Under the pieces are notes generated by a model, which saw nothing but the letters and a program-made list of their open reading frames with translations, did no database searches and was not told where the DNA came from. The position numbers and the translations under genes were made by a program. From the NCBI GenBank assembly GCA_033851265.1, contig JAWWOW010000007.1, forward strand, positions 124,001-188,000: 64,000 nt of DNA, read 5' to 3'. Below are positions 1-8,942 of this stretch, one piece after another (the first letter of the stretch is position 1; every line of letters starts with the position of its first letter). The DNA is from JAWWOW01 sp033851265 (GTDB taxonomy: Bacteria > Actinomycetota > Actinomycetes > JAWWOW01).

Positions 1-1270
1 CGTATCGAGCGTGCGCCTTCGCCACCGCCCGGGCATGGACGCGCGCCCGGGCGCGAGCCGCCGCCACGGCGCGCTGCTTGGCCTCCACCCGCTGGGTCCG
101 GTAGATGAGCGCCCGCCACGTCTGTTTGCCGACCACGCCGTCCGACGCCAGGTGGTAGTGCCGCTGCCAGCGGCTCACGGCGCGCGCCGTTGCCGGCCGG
201 TAGACGCCGTCGGTCGGGACCCGGATGACCCGCTCGAGCGCGGCCACCGCCGGGCCGTGCGCGCCGATGCGCAGGACGCGGTTCGAGTGCTGGGCGAGGA
301 TCGCGGAGAAGGGCTTGCGTGCCGGCGTGGCTTGGGACCGTGGGTGGCCCGGACGACCTGGCACCCGCGGGGGCGCCGCCGGCCGGAACTTGCTCCACGT
401 CTTCGGGCCGATGACGCCGTCAGCACGCAGGTGGTGCGCTCGCTGGAAGCGGAGCACCGCGACGCGGGTCTTGGGGCCGTAACGGCTGTTGACGGGGCGT
501 ACGCCGAGGGCGCGCTGGATTACGCGAACCGCCGGGCCACGCTCGCCGTACGAGATCACGGTGTGGCGATACCGCCGCAGGTCGGTTGCGGAGATGGCGC
601 CGATGCCGGTCGCCCGCCAGAACGACGTCTTCTTCAGCGCACCCGCCCAGCTGAACGAGAAGTGCACGTGCTCGGTGTGGGCCTCGGCCTTGTGGTACGG
701 CCGCCAGCCCGCACTGGCCTGGTCGGCGGTCCAGATCCGGCGGTTCCAGATCATGTACATGACCCCGAGCCGGCGCGCCATCGCGGCCCGGTGGCCCTCG
801 TCGTCGGTGGCGAGCAGCCACCCCAGCAGGGCGCGCACCTCGGCGACGTTGCGCCGGTTGGTCGCGAAGACCTCCCAGTCCCAGGCGCGGCCTTCCTTGT
901 GCTCACTCACCCCGCCGATGTTGCAGGCGCGGACGATGCCGTCGCTGCCAGTGTCGGGATAGGTCCGGAGCACCAGGCTCCGGAAGGCGAGGACGCCGGG
1001 CTTGGCGGTCGGGTCGCAGCGGCTCTGCGGCACGTACGGCGCGAATCCCTCGATGCGCTCGGGCAGGCCGAGCGGGGTGTACGGCGCGGTCGCGGTGATC
1101 GCTGACGTGGGTGCGAACAGGCTCGAATCGGCCCCGGGCGGGGCCCCGAGGAGGCCGGCGGTGAGCGTGACGCCCAAAGCGGCGGGGGCCAGCGTCCCGG
1201 CCGGGGGCAGCGAGAACACCTGGCGGCGGGGCGCCTGGTGGCGGCCGCGGCGACGCAGATGGGCGCTCAT
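1..1270 (-). CDS. Secreted LAS-type zinc peptidase with two peptidoglycan-binding repeats (partial)
   Basis: The start is complete but the C-terminus runs off the left edge; 423 codons are visible. The ATG at 1270 follows a GGAG eight bases upstream. An Arg-rich N-terminus and hydrophobic stretch (about residues 20-45) suggest export. The central domain carries SEHKEGRAWD (residues 122-131), an exact fit to the SxHxxGxAxD metal motif of VanY/LAS peptidases (H124, D131), and later TEHVHF, fitting the ExxH half (E200, H203). I infer zinc-dependent cleavage of peptide bonds in cell-wall muropeptides. Two PG_binding_1-like repeats follow at about 241-292 and 335-385, each ending in DGV(I/V)G.(K)TW. 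The visible end is an Ala/Arg-rich tail. Wall cleavage is inferred from the motifs; no close homologue is identified. Confidence 0.85.
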   Translation of the reverse strand, partial: MSAHLRRRGRHQAPRRQVFSLPPAGTLAPAALGVTLTAGLLGAPPGADSSLFAPTSAITATAPYTPLGLPERIEGFAPYVPQSRCDPTAKPGVLAFRSLVLRTYPDTGSDGIVRACNIGGVSEHKEGRAWDWEVFATNRRNVAEVRALLGWLLATDDEGHRAAMARRLGVMYMIWNRRIWTADQASAGWRPYHKAEAHTEHVHFSFSWAGALKKTSFWRATGIGAISATDLRRYRHTVISYGERGPAVRVIQRALGVRPVNSRYGPKTRVAVLRFQRAHHLRADGVIGPKTWSKFRPAAPPRVPGRPGHPRSQATPARKPFSAILAQHSNRVLRIGAHGPAVAALERVIRVPTDGVYRPATARAVSRWQRHYHLASDGVVGKQTWRALIYRTQRVEAKQRAVAAARARARVHARAVAKAHARY

Positions 1271-1540
1271 GAACCAAACTCCACTGGTCGGGGCGGGAGT
1301 TGCCACCGGACGGACCGACCGGATGAGCCCGTTACTTCTGATGCTGATGAGGCTCTAGTGACAACTGTGACCAGCGCGCCAGGATGGCATGCTTTTGTCG
1401 ACTTGGGAACCCCGGAACGGCGGAATTGGGCGTTTTCGCCTGCGGCGACAGGCCGGGACTTTTCGCCGGAAACTACCCGCGAGTAATATTCGGCCCACGC
1501 ACATGTCGCCAGACCCACGCACACGACTAAGGGGTGCCTT

Positions 1541-3478
1541 GTGAGCACAACGTCCAACTCGGGAACCGCGACGGGCCGTCAGGTCACCGAGAAAGAAGCT
1601 CGCCAGGTTGCTGAAGCCGCTCGGGAGACCGAGTGGCGCAAGCCGAGTTTCTGCAAGGGGCTCTTCCTCGGCCACTTCGACCTCGACCTCATCCATCCGC
1701 ACCCGCAGCCCACGCCGGAAGCGCGTGCCAAGGGCGAGGCCTACCTCGAGAAGGTCGAGCGCTTCCTTCGCGAAGAGGTCGACCCGGCTGTCATCGAACG
1801 CGACGCGCAGATCCCCGACACGGTCATCAAGGGACTCAAGCAGCTGGGCGCGTTCGGCATGAAGATCCCCGAGGAGTACGGCGGCCTCGGGTTGACACAG
1901 ACGTACTACAACAAGGCACTCGCACTTGTCGGTTCGTGGAACGGCGCGCTCGGCGCACTGTTGTCCGCACACCAGTCGATCGGCGTACCTCAGCCGTTGA
2001 AGATGTTCGGTACACCGGAACAGAAGAAGAAATACCTGCCGTTGTGTGCGGCGGGCGCCATCAGTGCATTCCTTCTCACGGAACCCGATGTCGGCAGTGA
2101 CCCGGCGCGTCTCGGTACGACCGCGGTACCGAGTGCGGACGGGTCGGAGTACGTCCTCAACGGCGTGAAGCTCTGGACGACCAACGGTGTCGTCGCCGAC
2201 GTACTCGTCGTGATGGCGAACGTGCCGAAGTCTGAGGGACACAAGGGCGGCATCACGGCGTTCATCGTCGAGTCGTCGACGCCGGGTGTCATCGTCGAGA
2301 AGCGCAACCAGTTCATGGGTCTGCGCGGTATCGAGAACGGCGTCACGCGTTTCACCAACGCGCGCATTCCTGCCGAGAACCTCATCGGCAAGGAGGGCAT
2401 GGGTCTCAAGATTGCGTTGACGACGTTGAACACCGGTCGGCTTTCACTGCCGGCCGCCTGTTCGGCACAGTCAAAGCAGGCGCTGATGTGGTCGCGCGAA
2501 TGGGCCGCCAACCGCACGCAATGGGGCGTGCCCGTCGGTAAGCACGAGGCCATCGCGGAGAAAATCGGCTTCATTGCGGCGACGTCGTTCGCACTCGAGG
2601 CCGTGCTTGATCTGTCGAGCCTCATGGCCGACGAGGACCGCAATGACATCCGGATCGAGGCGGCGATCGCGAAGTTGTACGCCTCTGAAAAGGGGTGGAC
2701 CGTCGTCGACGAGATGGTCCAGGTTCGTGGCGGACGCGGTTTCGAGACCGCGGCCTCATTGGCGGCTCGCGGTGAACGCGCTGTCCCCGCGGAGCAGGTG
2801 CTGCGCGACATGCGCATCAACCGAATCTTTGAAGGCTCCACCGAGATCATGAAGCTGCTGATTGCACGGGAGGCTGTCGACCAGCACCTCTCGATCGCTG
2901 GCGACATCATCGAGCCGGATGTCCCGTTGAAGGACAAGGCAAGAACGGCAATGAAGGCCGGCGGTTTCTACGCGAAGTGGTTCCCGGCGCTGACGGTTGG
3001 CAAGGGTCAGAACCCGTCGTCGTACAACGAGTTCGGCACGCTCGCCTCACATCTGCGCTTTGTCGAACGGCACAGCCGCAAGCTCGCGCGTTCGACGTTC
3101 TATGGCATGTCGCGTTGGCAGGGCGGGATGGAACGCAAGCAGATGTTCCTGGGCCGCATCGTCGACATCGGCGCTGAGCTCTTTGCCATGAGTGCGACCG
3201 TCGTGCGCGCCGAGATGCTCCGCCGCGAGGACCCCGCACAGGGTGTTCGTGCCTACGAGCTGGCCGACTTGTTCTGCAAGCAGGCGCGACTGCGCGTCGA
3301 CGAGTTGTTCCACCGGCTGTGGGCCAACACCGACGACGAGAGCTACAAGGTTGCGATGGACGTGCTCGATGGCAAGCACATCTGGTCCGAGGCCGGTGCG
3401 CTCGACCCGTCAGGCGCGGGCCCGCTCGTCGGTGAGCCGGCTCCCGGATCGGAGAACGTCCACCGCACGATCGACTGA
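1541..3478 (+). CDS. Long-chain acyl-CoA dehydrogenase (FadE/VLCAD-like)
   Basis: This 645-residue FAD enzyme should catalyse the first, alpha-beta desaturation step of fatty acyl-CoA beta-oxidation in the cytoplasm. It is longer than the usual 380-400-residue acyl-CoA dehydrogenases and has the C-terminal helical extension typical of very-long-chain (VLCAD/ACAD9) types. Visible landmarks are the N-terminal helical domain with EEYGGLGL, the FAD/substrate motif FLLTEPDVGSDPA, and the C-terminal IFEGSTEIMK, where E431 aligns with the catalytic glutamate of this family. The GTG start at 1541 follows a GGGG-rich leader. The crotonase gene begins 4 bases after its stop, so the two are probably co-transcribed and carry out consecutive beta-oxidation steps. 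Confidence 0.93.
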   Translation: MSTTSNSGTATGRQVTEKEARQVAEAARETEWRKPSFCKGLFLGHFDLDLIHPHPQPTPEARAKGEAYLEKVERFLREEVDPAVIERDAQIPDTVIKGLKQLGAFGMKIPEEYGGLGLTQTYYNKALALVGSWNGALGALLSAHQSIGVPQPLKMFGTPEQKKKYLPLCAAGAISAFLLTEPDVGSDPARLGTTAVPSADGSEYVLNGVKLWTTNGVVADVLVVMANVPKSEGHKGGITAFIVESSTPGVIVEKRNQFMGLRGIENGVTRFTNARIPAENLIGKEGMGLKIALTTLNTGRLSLPAACSAQSKQALMWSREWAANRTQWGVPVGKHEAIAEKIGFIAATSFALEAVLDLSSLMADEDRNDIRIEAAIAKLYASEKGWTVVDEMVQVRGGRGFETAASLAARGERAVPAEQVLRDMRINRIFEGSTEIMKLLIAREAVDQHLSIAGDIIEPDVPLKDKARTAMKAGGFYAKWFPALTVGKGQNPSSYNEFGTLASHLRFVERHSRKLARSTFYGMSRWQGGMERKQMFLGRIVDIGAELFAMSATVVRAEMLRREDPAQGVRAYELADLFCKQARLRVDELFHRLWANTDDESYKVAMDVLDGKHIWSEAGALDPSGAGPLVGEPAPGSENVHRTID

Positions 3479-3481
3479 CCG

Positions 3482-4240
3482 ATGTCGGCGGGCGTTCGGG
3501 TCGAGCGGAACGGTCGCGTCACGACGGTTGTGCTCGACCGGCCGGAGCGACGCAATGCCGTCGACCGGGAGACGGCTGACGCGCTGACGGATGCATTTCG
3601 CGCGTTCGAGGCCGACGATGACGCCGACGTGGCGGTGTTGTGGGGTGCCGGCGGCACGTTCTGCGCCGGCGCCGACCTTCAAGCGATCGCCGCCGGAACC
3701 CCGAACCGACTCGAGGTCGATGGCGACGCTCCGATGGGACCGTCGCGGCTCGAGCTCTCGAAACCGGTCATTGCCGCGATCGCGGGTTATGCCGTCGCGG
3801 GTGGACTCGAACTCGCCCTGTGGTGCGACCTGCGTGTCGCCGACGCCGACGCGACGCTCGGGGTGTTCTGTCGTCGGTGGGGAGTGCCGCTGATTGACGG
3901 TGGCACCGTCCGGCTGCCCGCAATCGTCGGACTTGGGCGCGCACTCGACCTGGTGCTGACCGGCCGCGGTGTCACTGCGGACGAAGCCCTGGCGATGGGG
4001 CTCGTGGACCGTGTCGTATCTCGAGGTCAGTCGCGCGCGGCAGCGGAAGAGCTAGCTGCGCAGATCGCGGCGTTTCCGCAGGAGTGCATGCGCGCGGATC
4101 GCGCGTCCGTGTTCGCATCGCTCGGTCGGCCAACAGCAGACGCAATGCGCGACGAGTTCACGGGCGGCGTGGCGGTGTTGGGTGCAGCGGCTGACGGCGT
4201 CGAACGTTTTGCCAGTGGCGACGGTCGCCACGGGGTCTGA
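3482..4240 (+). CDS. Enoyl-CoA hydratase/isomerase family (crotonase) protein
   Basis: A 252-residue crotonase-fold protein with the oxyanion-hole segments FCAGADLQAIAAG (about 60-72) and AIAGYAVAGGLELAL (about 99-113). Of the two glutamates used by classical enoyl-CoA hydratase, the first is kept (E110, in GGLEL), but the second aligns with C130 in LGVFCRRWGVPLIDGGT. Classical water addition is therefore uncertain; isomerase, hydrolase or decarboxylase chemistry on an acyl-CoA is possible. The ATG lies 4 bases after the acyl-CoA dehydrogenase stop, and the pair forms a short fatty-acid-oxidation operon. It converges on the next, leftward gene across a gap holding the hairpin repeat at 4271-4305. 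Confidence 0.88.
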   Translation: MSAGVRVERNGRVTTVVLDRPERRNAVDRETADALTDAFRAFEADDDADVAVLWGAGGTFCAGADLQAIAAGTPNRLEVDGDAPMGPSRLELSKPVIAAIAGYAVAGGLELALWCDLRVADADATLGVFCRRWGVPLIDGGTVRLPAIVGLGRALDLVLTGRGVTADEALAMGLVDRVVSRGQSRAAAEELAAQIAAFPQECMRADRASVFASLGRPTADAMRDEFTGGVAVLGAAADGVERFASGDGRHGV

Positions 4241-4270
4241 GCCGTCCCGTCGGCGGTCGCTTGGATCGCG

Positions 4271-4305
4271 CTCTGCTCTGGTTCTGTCAGCGGGGCAGAG
4301 CAGAG
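4271..4305. repeat. Dispersed hairpin repeat, copy A (core only, inverted orientation)
   Basis: A perfect 10-bp inverted repeat, CTCTGCTCTG at 4271-4280 and CAGAGCAGAG at 4296-4305, encloses a 15-nt loop. The same stem and loop length recur at 12442-12476 and 37147-37181; this copy is in the opposite orientation, with its loop matching the others when reverse-complemented (AGAACCAGAG side). Only about 45 bp of similarity is evident here. It sits between two convergent genes, where it could also end transcription in both directions. Confidence 0.85.
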
Positions 4306-4359
4306 GGCGGGAGGGGCTAGTGGTTCGGTGGATGGAAGCGAAGCGGGGGAGCGTGGAGC

Positions 4360-5136
4360 CTAACGGGAGGGTTCGAGCACGGCGTTGTACGCCGCAACCC
4401 GCGCGCGGCGCGCCGCGCGCGCCAACTCGCGCAACAACGCGGCGCGGGTATCCGCTGCTGTCGCACTCGTCGCGCCACCGTTGCTTGCACTTGCTAGATC
4501 GGCGATCGCCGTCACGCGTTCGGCCATGGTGAGTACGCGCGCTGCTCGTGGTGGATGTCCGGGTGGCAGTGTGCCGCAACCGGCTTTCTCGTCCGCGCGC
4601 ATCTCCGACAACGCATCGGCGATCTCCGGTCCGAATCCAGCGCAGTCCAGTCGGAGCAGTTCTTGTGTTGTGGCTGCGAGTGTTTCGGTGAGCATCCGTT
4701 CGGCTTCGCTGAGCGTGGGCTCACCGACGGGCCGGCCCTCGGCTGCGTGCACCTCCCACGTGACGCCGCGCATCGCATGCACCGGCACGAGACCGAGCGG
4801 CGGACCGCCGTACGTGAGCACGCCCTCGCCCGCGGCCATCACTGCACTCGTCAGGGATGCCGGGCCTGGCAGCCCGGCCGGGTCACCGGGCGCGACGAGA
4901 ACCAATCGCAGCCCGGTCACACCCGCGGCGCGGAGTCGGCCGAATGCGAGAGTCCAGCTGGTCGGTGCGGTCTCACCCGGTAGCCCGGCAACGCTGTGTT
5001 GCTCGTCGGCACCGACGATGCGCAACGTGGTCTCGTCGAGGCTGGCTCGGGCGGACAGGAACGCCGTACCCCAGGCGGCGAGGCGAACGCTGCGCTCCGG
5101 CGCCGGGCCGGGACGGCGATCCGTCCGTGCGGTCAT
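4360..5136 (-). CDS. Conserved hypothetical protein
   Basis: A 258-residue, Ala/Arg/Gly-rich soluble protein with no signal peptide, membrane segment or catalytic motif that I recognise. Segments such as GLRLVLVAPGDPAGLPGP and PPLGLVPVH suggest a compact alpha/beta N-terminal half, and the C-terminal third is helical (Ala/Arg-rich, about 150-255). The ATG at 5136 is the only sensible start. It is transcribed leftwards, 18 bases downstream of the lytic transglycosylase stop, so the two may share a transcript. No function is assigned. Confidence 0.75.
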   Translation of the reverse strand: MTARTDRRPGPAPERSVRLAAWGTAFLSARASLDETTLRIVGADEQHSVAGLPGETAPTSWTLAFGRLRAAGVTGLRLVLVAPGDPAGLPGPASLTSAVMAAGEGVLTYGGPPLGLVPVHAMRGVTWEVHAAEGRPVGEPTLSEAERMLTETLAATTQELLRLDCAGFGPEIADALSEMRADEKAGCGTLPPGHPPRAARVLTMAERVTAIADLASASNGGATSATAADTRAALLRELARAARRARVAAYNAVLEPSR

Positions 5137-5154
5137 CGGCCCAGCCTAAGCGCG

Positions 5155-6204
5155 CTACTGCGCGGCGTAGCGCTGAGACAGCGTCAGGACGAGCTGGACG
5201 TACCACCCCGCGTGGTTGTAACGGAAGATCGCTCCAGCGAGGTTGCCGCGACCCGCGCCGTTCGCACACAGATAGTTTGCCGCGCCGTAGATGGCATCCG
5301 CGGGATTGAGGATGTCCGCGGTGCCGTCGCCGTTGCCGTCCATGCCGTAGACCGCCCAGGTCGCCGGCATGAACTGCATCGGGCCTTGGGCGCCGGCCGA
5401 GGACGTGTTCTTGTTGCGGCCATGGCCGGTCTCGACCTGGCCGATTGCTGCCAACACGGTCCAGGAAAGGCCGGGGCAAGTCTCGGCGGCCGCGTGGTAG
5501 AGCCGGAAGTACTCCGGTGACATCGCCAGCGGCTGGATGGTGCGGATGCGTTCGGACGTGATGGCGCCGTACGCCGCCTGGGATGCGCGCATCGCCTCTT
5601 CGGCAGCGCGCAGGCGTGACGCAGTCGCCTTCGTCTGGCTGAACAGGGCCGCTTGTTCGGCGAGCAACTGCTCGAAGCGCTGGGCGATCTTGTCGACCTG
5701 TCCCGCCGCTTTCGCGCGGCTGTTGGCCGTCGCACGTGCGTCGGCGGCTCGCGCCGCGGCGAGACCGAGAGCCGTGCGACCGGTGGTGAGAGCGCGGTAG
5801 TCGTCAGCCACGACGCGCTGCACGACGCGCACCCGCGACATCATGTCGCTCGGGCTCGTTCCGTTGAACACTGACGCGTAAAGGCCCACCGCTCCGCCGG
5901 TCCGGTAGATCGCGCGAACACGCGAGGCGGCCTGCGCGTCGGCGCCGTACGCCGCTGCCGTTGCCGTGTTGAGCGCGGTGTCGGCCTCGATGTTGCTGTT
6001 CACCGCGCCAGCGAGGCCGCCGAGCGCCGCGTCGTACGCCGCGAGCGCCGCGTCGACCTGCTTTTGGATCACGTTGACCTTGACGAGGATCTGCTGGGCT
6101 CGCTTCTCCGCGTCGGCGGCGGAGTCAGCCTGCGCCGGCGCCCCGGTGGCAACAAGCACCGGGAACGCAGCAAGAAGCGCGAGCGCAGCCGGCCGGAGGT
6201 TCAC
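5155..6204 (-). CDS. Secreted lytic transglycosylase-like protein with N-terminal coiled coil
   Basis: A 349-residue exported protein. Residues 1-27 form a signal peptide (cleavage near APAQA-DS). A long Ala-rich helical/coiled-coil region follows (about 30-215). The C-terminal lysozyme-like SLT domain (about 230-349) shows IGQVETGHGRN with the presumed catalytic E258, then AGAQGPMQFMPATW, a calcium-loop-like DGNGDGTADILNP and IFRYNHAGWYVQLV. These are the landmarks of actinobacterial transglycosylases, which cleave the glycan strands of peptidoglycan. The coiled coil plus hydrolase layout resembles division or envelope-remodelling hydrolases whose helical part controls activity; that role is inference. 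Translation starts with GTG at 6204. Confidence 0.88.
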   Translation of the reverse strand: MNLRPAALALLAAFPVLVATGAPAQADSAADAEKRAQQILVKVNVIQKQVDAALAAYDAALGGLAGAVNSNIEADTALNTATAAAYGADAQAASRVRAIYRTGGAVGLYASVFNGTSPSDMMSRVRVVQRVVADDYRALTTGRTALGLAAARAADARATANSRAKAAGQVDKIAQRFEQLLAEQAALFSQTKATASRLRAAEEAMRASQAAYGAITSERIRTIQPLAMSPEYFRLYHAAAETCPGLSWTVLAAIGQVETGHGRNKNTSSAGAQGPMQFMPATWAVYGMDGNGDGTADILNPADAIYGAANYLCANGAGRGNLAGAIFRYNHAGWYVQLVLTLSQRYAAQ

Positions 6205-6267
6205 CGTAGGAGCGTCGGCCCCTGAGGCGGTCGCCTGAAGGGTGACGAGGGGGGACGTACCGGGCGT

Positions 6268-6687
6268 CTAGGACGTGGCGCTGCGGCGTGCCGCCGTTTC
6301 GGCGATCGCGGCGCGGAGCGGCTCGACGTCTTTCAGCAGCTTGTCGAACTCGGACTGATCGATGTGCAGCAGCACCGCAGGGGTGACGGTGGACACGTTG
6401 GCGTTGCGCAGCTTGTGCTGCAGCACACCGGTTTCCCCGAGAACTTCGCCCGGCCCAAGCTCGGCGAGCGGCTCACCGCCAGCGGTCACCCGGACCGTGC
6501 CTTCGAGCACGATGTAGGAGGTGTCGGCGGGGGTCCCTTCGGCGATGAAGGTCCAGTTCGCCGGCAGATTCACCACCTGGCCCGCTGAGGCGACCTTGCT
6601 CACCTGCTGCTTGGACAGCCCGCTGAGCAGCGGGAAGCTGGCCAGCTTCTCGGTCTCTGGCTGGTCACTCTTGTGCAGTGCGCACAC
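6268..6687 (-). CDS. Single-domain cyclic nucleotide-binding protein
   Basis: A 139-residue protein that is essentially one cNMP-binding (CRP-type) beta-roll, with no helix-turn-helix. The phosphate-binding cassette reads LGETGVLQHKLRNANV, keeping the key glutamate (E85) and arginine (R94) that contact the cyclic nucleotide. It probably senses cAMP and acts on partner proteins instead of DNA. The GTG start at 6687 follows AAGGGG at eight bases. Two class III cyclase fusions occur elsewhere in the window (44.0 and 58.3 kb), giving a possible source of ligand. It is divergent from the zincin gene at 6836. Confidence 0.85.
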   Translation of the reverse strand: MCALHKSDQPETEKLASFPLLSGLSKQQVSKVASAGQVVNLPANWTFIAEGTPADTSYIVLEGTVRVTAGGEPLAELGPGEVLGETGVLQHKLRNANVSTVTPAVLLHIDQSEFDKLLKDVEPLRAAIAETAARRSATS

Positions 6688-6835
6688 GCGATGCCCCTTT
6701 CGAGCCCCCGTGCCGGCTCGCAGAGTCTGGGTTGACCGGCAGGTCGCAGGATTTCACAAGTCATAGGGGCGGCGGTATGCAGCAGGACACACTCCGCCAG
6801 CACTGACGGGTCAGACGGCACGGCATGCTGGGCGG

Positions 6836-7180
6836 GTGGTCGATGTTCCGACGGAGCGCTTCGAGGCACTCGTGGCCGAAGCCCTCGACGGCATCCCGCC
6901 CGATCTCGGGTCCAAAATGCGCAACGTCGCGGTCGTCGTCGAGGAGGAGAACCCGGAGTCTCCTCACATCCTCGGGCTCTACACGGGGGTGCCGTTGACG
7001 GAGCGCGGCGAGTGGTACGCCGGGGTGCTGCCGGATCGCATCAGCATCTACCGCCGCGCCATCTGCTCGATCTGTGACACCGAGGAAGACGTCGTCCGCG
7101 AGGTGCGCATCACCGTCGTGCACGAGGTTGCGCACCATTTCGGCATCGATGACGACCGGCTCGACGAGCTGGGTTGGTGA
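6836..7180 (+). CDS. Zincin-like metallopeptidase (DUF1025/PF06262 type)
   Basis: A small 114-residue protein with the zinc motif HEVAHHFGI near the C-terminus (HExxH, about 98-102) followed by DDDRLDELGW, the hallmark of the actinobacterial minimal zincin family. The N-terminal half (NVAVVVEEENPES..LGLYTG) forms the expected small alpha/beta core. The substrate is unknown. The GTG start at 6836 gives the full family length. Its TGA (7178-7180) overlaps the GTG of the RNA methyltransferase gene (7177), so the two are translationally coupled and head a five- or six-gene run. Confidence 0.88.
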   Translation: MVDVPTERFEALVAEALDGIPPDLGSKMRNVAVVVEEENPESPHILGLYTGVPLTERGEWYAGVLPDRISIYRRAICSICDTEEDVVREVRITVVHEVAHHFGIDDDRLDELGW

Positions 7181-7995
7181 CAGTCGTGGGTGAGGTCATG
7201 GAGGTGGTGGATCCGGGCGACCCGCGCATCGCGGAGTACGTCGGGCTCACCGACGTTGCGCGACGCCTGCACATCGAACCGGACTACGACGGCGTCGGAA
7301 TCTTTGTGGCGGAGGGTGAGCTGGTCGTACGCCGCGCGGTCGAGGCGGGCTATCTGTTACGGAGTCTGCTCGTCGACGCGAAACGGCTGCCTGCGCTCGA
7401 GGATCTCGTCAAGGAGTACGACGTACCGGCGTACCTCGCCAGCCAGGACGTTCTCGCGGCGACGACAGGCTTCCACGTGCACCGCGGCGTGCTCGCGTCG
7501 TTTGCCCGCCGACCGGAGCCGTCGCTCGACCAGATGCTCGCGACGTCGCAGCGGCTGCTCGTGTGCGAGTCGCTCACCAGCACGACAAACCTGGGCGCGG
7601 TGCTGCGCAGCGCGGCAGCCTTCGGGATCGATGGGGTGCTGCTGTCACCGGACTGTTGCGACCCGTTGTACCGGCGAGCCGTCCGTGTCTCGATGGGGGA
7701 GGCGCTGCGCTTGCCGACGCGACGGTTGCAACCGTGGCCGGACGCGCTCGACGCGGTGCGGCAAGCAGGGTTCACGGTGCTTGCGCTGACCCCGTCGCCG
7801 GATGCGGAACCGATCGACGACGTCGACACGTCCGGCAAAGTGGCGTTGCTTCTCGGCGAAGAAGGGCCGGGTCTGACCGACGATGCACTGCGCGCCGCTG
7901 ATCGGCGGGTACGCATTCCCATTGCGGCCGGAGTTGATTCGCTCAATGTCGCGGCTGCTGCAGCGGTCGCCTGTTACGTCGTGCGCCAACCATGA
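7177..7995 (+). CDS. TrmH/SpoU-family RNA 2'-O-methyltransferase
   Basis: A SpoU-type SAM-dependent methyltransferase of about 272 residues, likely modifying rRNA or tRNA ribose. The three SPOUT motifs are present: NLGAVLRSAAAFGIDGVLL (motif 1), VALLLGEEGPGL (motif 2) and RIPIAAGVDSLNVAAAAAV (motif 3), which build the trefoil-knot SAM site. The N-terminal 80 or so residues form the substrate-binding domain. I chose the GTG at 7177 because it overlaps the upstream stop as GTGA; a TTG 3 bases upstream or an ATG at 7198 are alternatives. Its own stop overlaps the permease ATG (7992) as ATGA, an unusual coupling of RNA modification to transport genes. Confidence 0.9.
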   Translation: MTVVGEVMEVVDPGDPRIAEYVGLTDVARRLHIEPDYDGVGIFVAEGELVVRRAVEAGYLLRSLLVDAKRLPALEDLVKEYDVPAYLASQDVLAATTGFHVHRGVLASFARRPEPSLDQMLATSQRLLVCESLTSTTNLGAVLRSAAAFGIDGVLLSPDCCDPLYRRAVRVSMGEALRLPTRRLQPWPDALDAVRQAGFTVLALTPSPDAEPIDDVDTSGKVALLLGEEGPGLTDDALRAADRRVRIPIAAGVDSLNVAAAAAVACYVVRQP

Positions 7996-8942
7996 GCGGT
8001 GGTGTCTTTCTCCAGGCGGTAATCACCGGGCTCGCCGTCGGGATCGTCTACGGCCTGGTCGCACTCGGCTTCACGATGGTCTACGCACTGACCCGTGTTT
8101 ACGCGCTCGCGCACGGCGACATCGTCGTCGGCTCGGTATTCATCGGTGTGCTTGCGGTGCTGGGTTCCACTCCGATCGCGAGCACGCCGTCCGGTATGGA
8201 CAGCGTGTGGCTCGTGCTCGTCGTTCTCGGTGCTGGCGCCGCCTTGTCAGCAGCCGTCTACGCCGTTGCCATGCGTCCGTTCATTGGAATCGCAGGTGCC
8301 CGCGCAGCCGATGCGGTGGGCTGGGTGACGGGCGCGATCGCGGCTGGCCTCGCGATCCGCGAGGTGCTCGGGCTCGTGTTCACGCGAGAGGCATATGCAA
8401 TCCCGGACGCGCTGCATCTCTCCGCGCTGAACGGCAGTGGCGTCGTGTCATTGCCGGGGGATACGACGGTGCAGGTGCGGTTTTTCGGCGTCTTTGTCAT
8501 CGGTCTGATCGTCGCGCTGATCACGCAACAGCTGCTCATGCGCGGCAAGCTCGGTCTCGCGCTGCGCGCGTCGAGCGATGATCCCGAGACCGCCGGTCTG
8601 CTTGGCGTGCCGGTCGAGCGCTTGGTGTTGCTCGCATTCGTGGTCGCCGGCGCGCTGGCCGGTCTTGCCGGATTGCTTGATGCGCCTGGACGCCCGTTGT
8701 CCTTGGACGCCGGCGTGATCCTCGGCCTCAAGGCGATCGCGGCGGCGTACATCGGACGACTGGGCTCATTGCACGGAGCACTCCTCGGTGGTCTCGTTCT
8801 CGGCGTCGGCGAACAGCTTGCCGTGGCGTGGCCGACGTTGGGCGCGGAGTACGCCGACGTCATGCCGCTGGCCCTTCTCGTGGCCATCCTCGCGTTACGG
8901 CCCGAAGGTCTGCGCGGACATGTGGCGGAGCCGGTCGAATGA
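7992..8942 (+). CDS. Branched-chain amino acid-type ABC transporter permease (LivH-like)
   Basis: A 316-residue polytopic permease with the LivH signature run GLVALGFTMVYALTRV and AHGDIVVG near the N-terminus and the conserved cytoplasmic loop MRGKLGLALRASSDDPETAGLLGV before the last helices. About eight to nine membrane segments are visible. It pairs with the LivM part of the next protein to form the inner-membrane channel. It overlaps its neighbours by 4 bases on both sides (ATGA at 7992 and 8939), so subunit synthesis is coupled. The substrate is not predictable from sequence; this family takes branched-chain amino acids, amides, urea and other small polar solutes. Confidence 0.92.
   Translation: MSGGVFLQAVITGLAVGIVYGLVALGFTMVYALTRVYALAHGDIVVGSVFIGVLAVLGSTPIASTPSGMDSVWLVLVVLGAGAALSAAVYAVAMRPFIGIAGARAADAVGWVTGAIAAGLAIREVLGLVFTREAYAIPDALHLSALNGSGVVSLPGDTTVQVRFFGVFVIGLIVALITQQLLMRGKLGLALRASSDDPETAGLLGVPVERLVLLAFVVAGALAGLAGLLDAPGRPLSLDAGVILGLKAIAAAYIGRLGSLHGALLGGLVLGVGEQLAVAWPTLGAEYADVMPLALLVAILALRPEGLRGHVAEPVE

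Noticed and set aside
11..1105. Long open frame on the plus strand opposite the peptidase gene, with several shorter ones
   Set aside because: High GC leaves antisense frames open; the translation is Arg/Ala/Gly/Pro-rich with no domain, and the minus strand encodes a clear peptidase with repeats.
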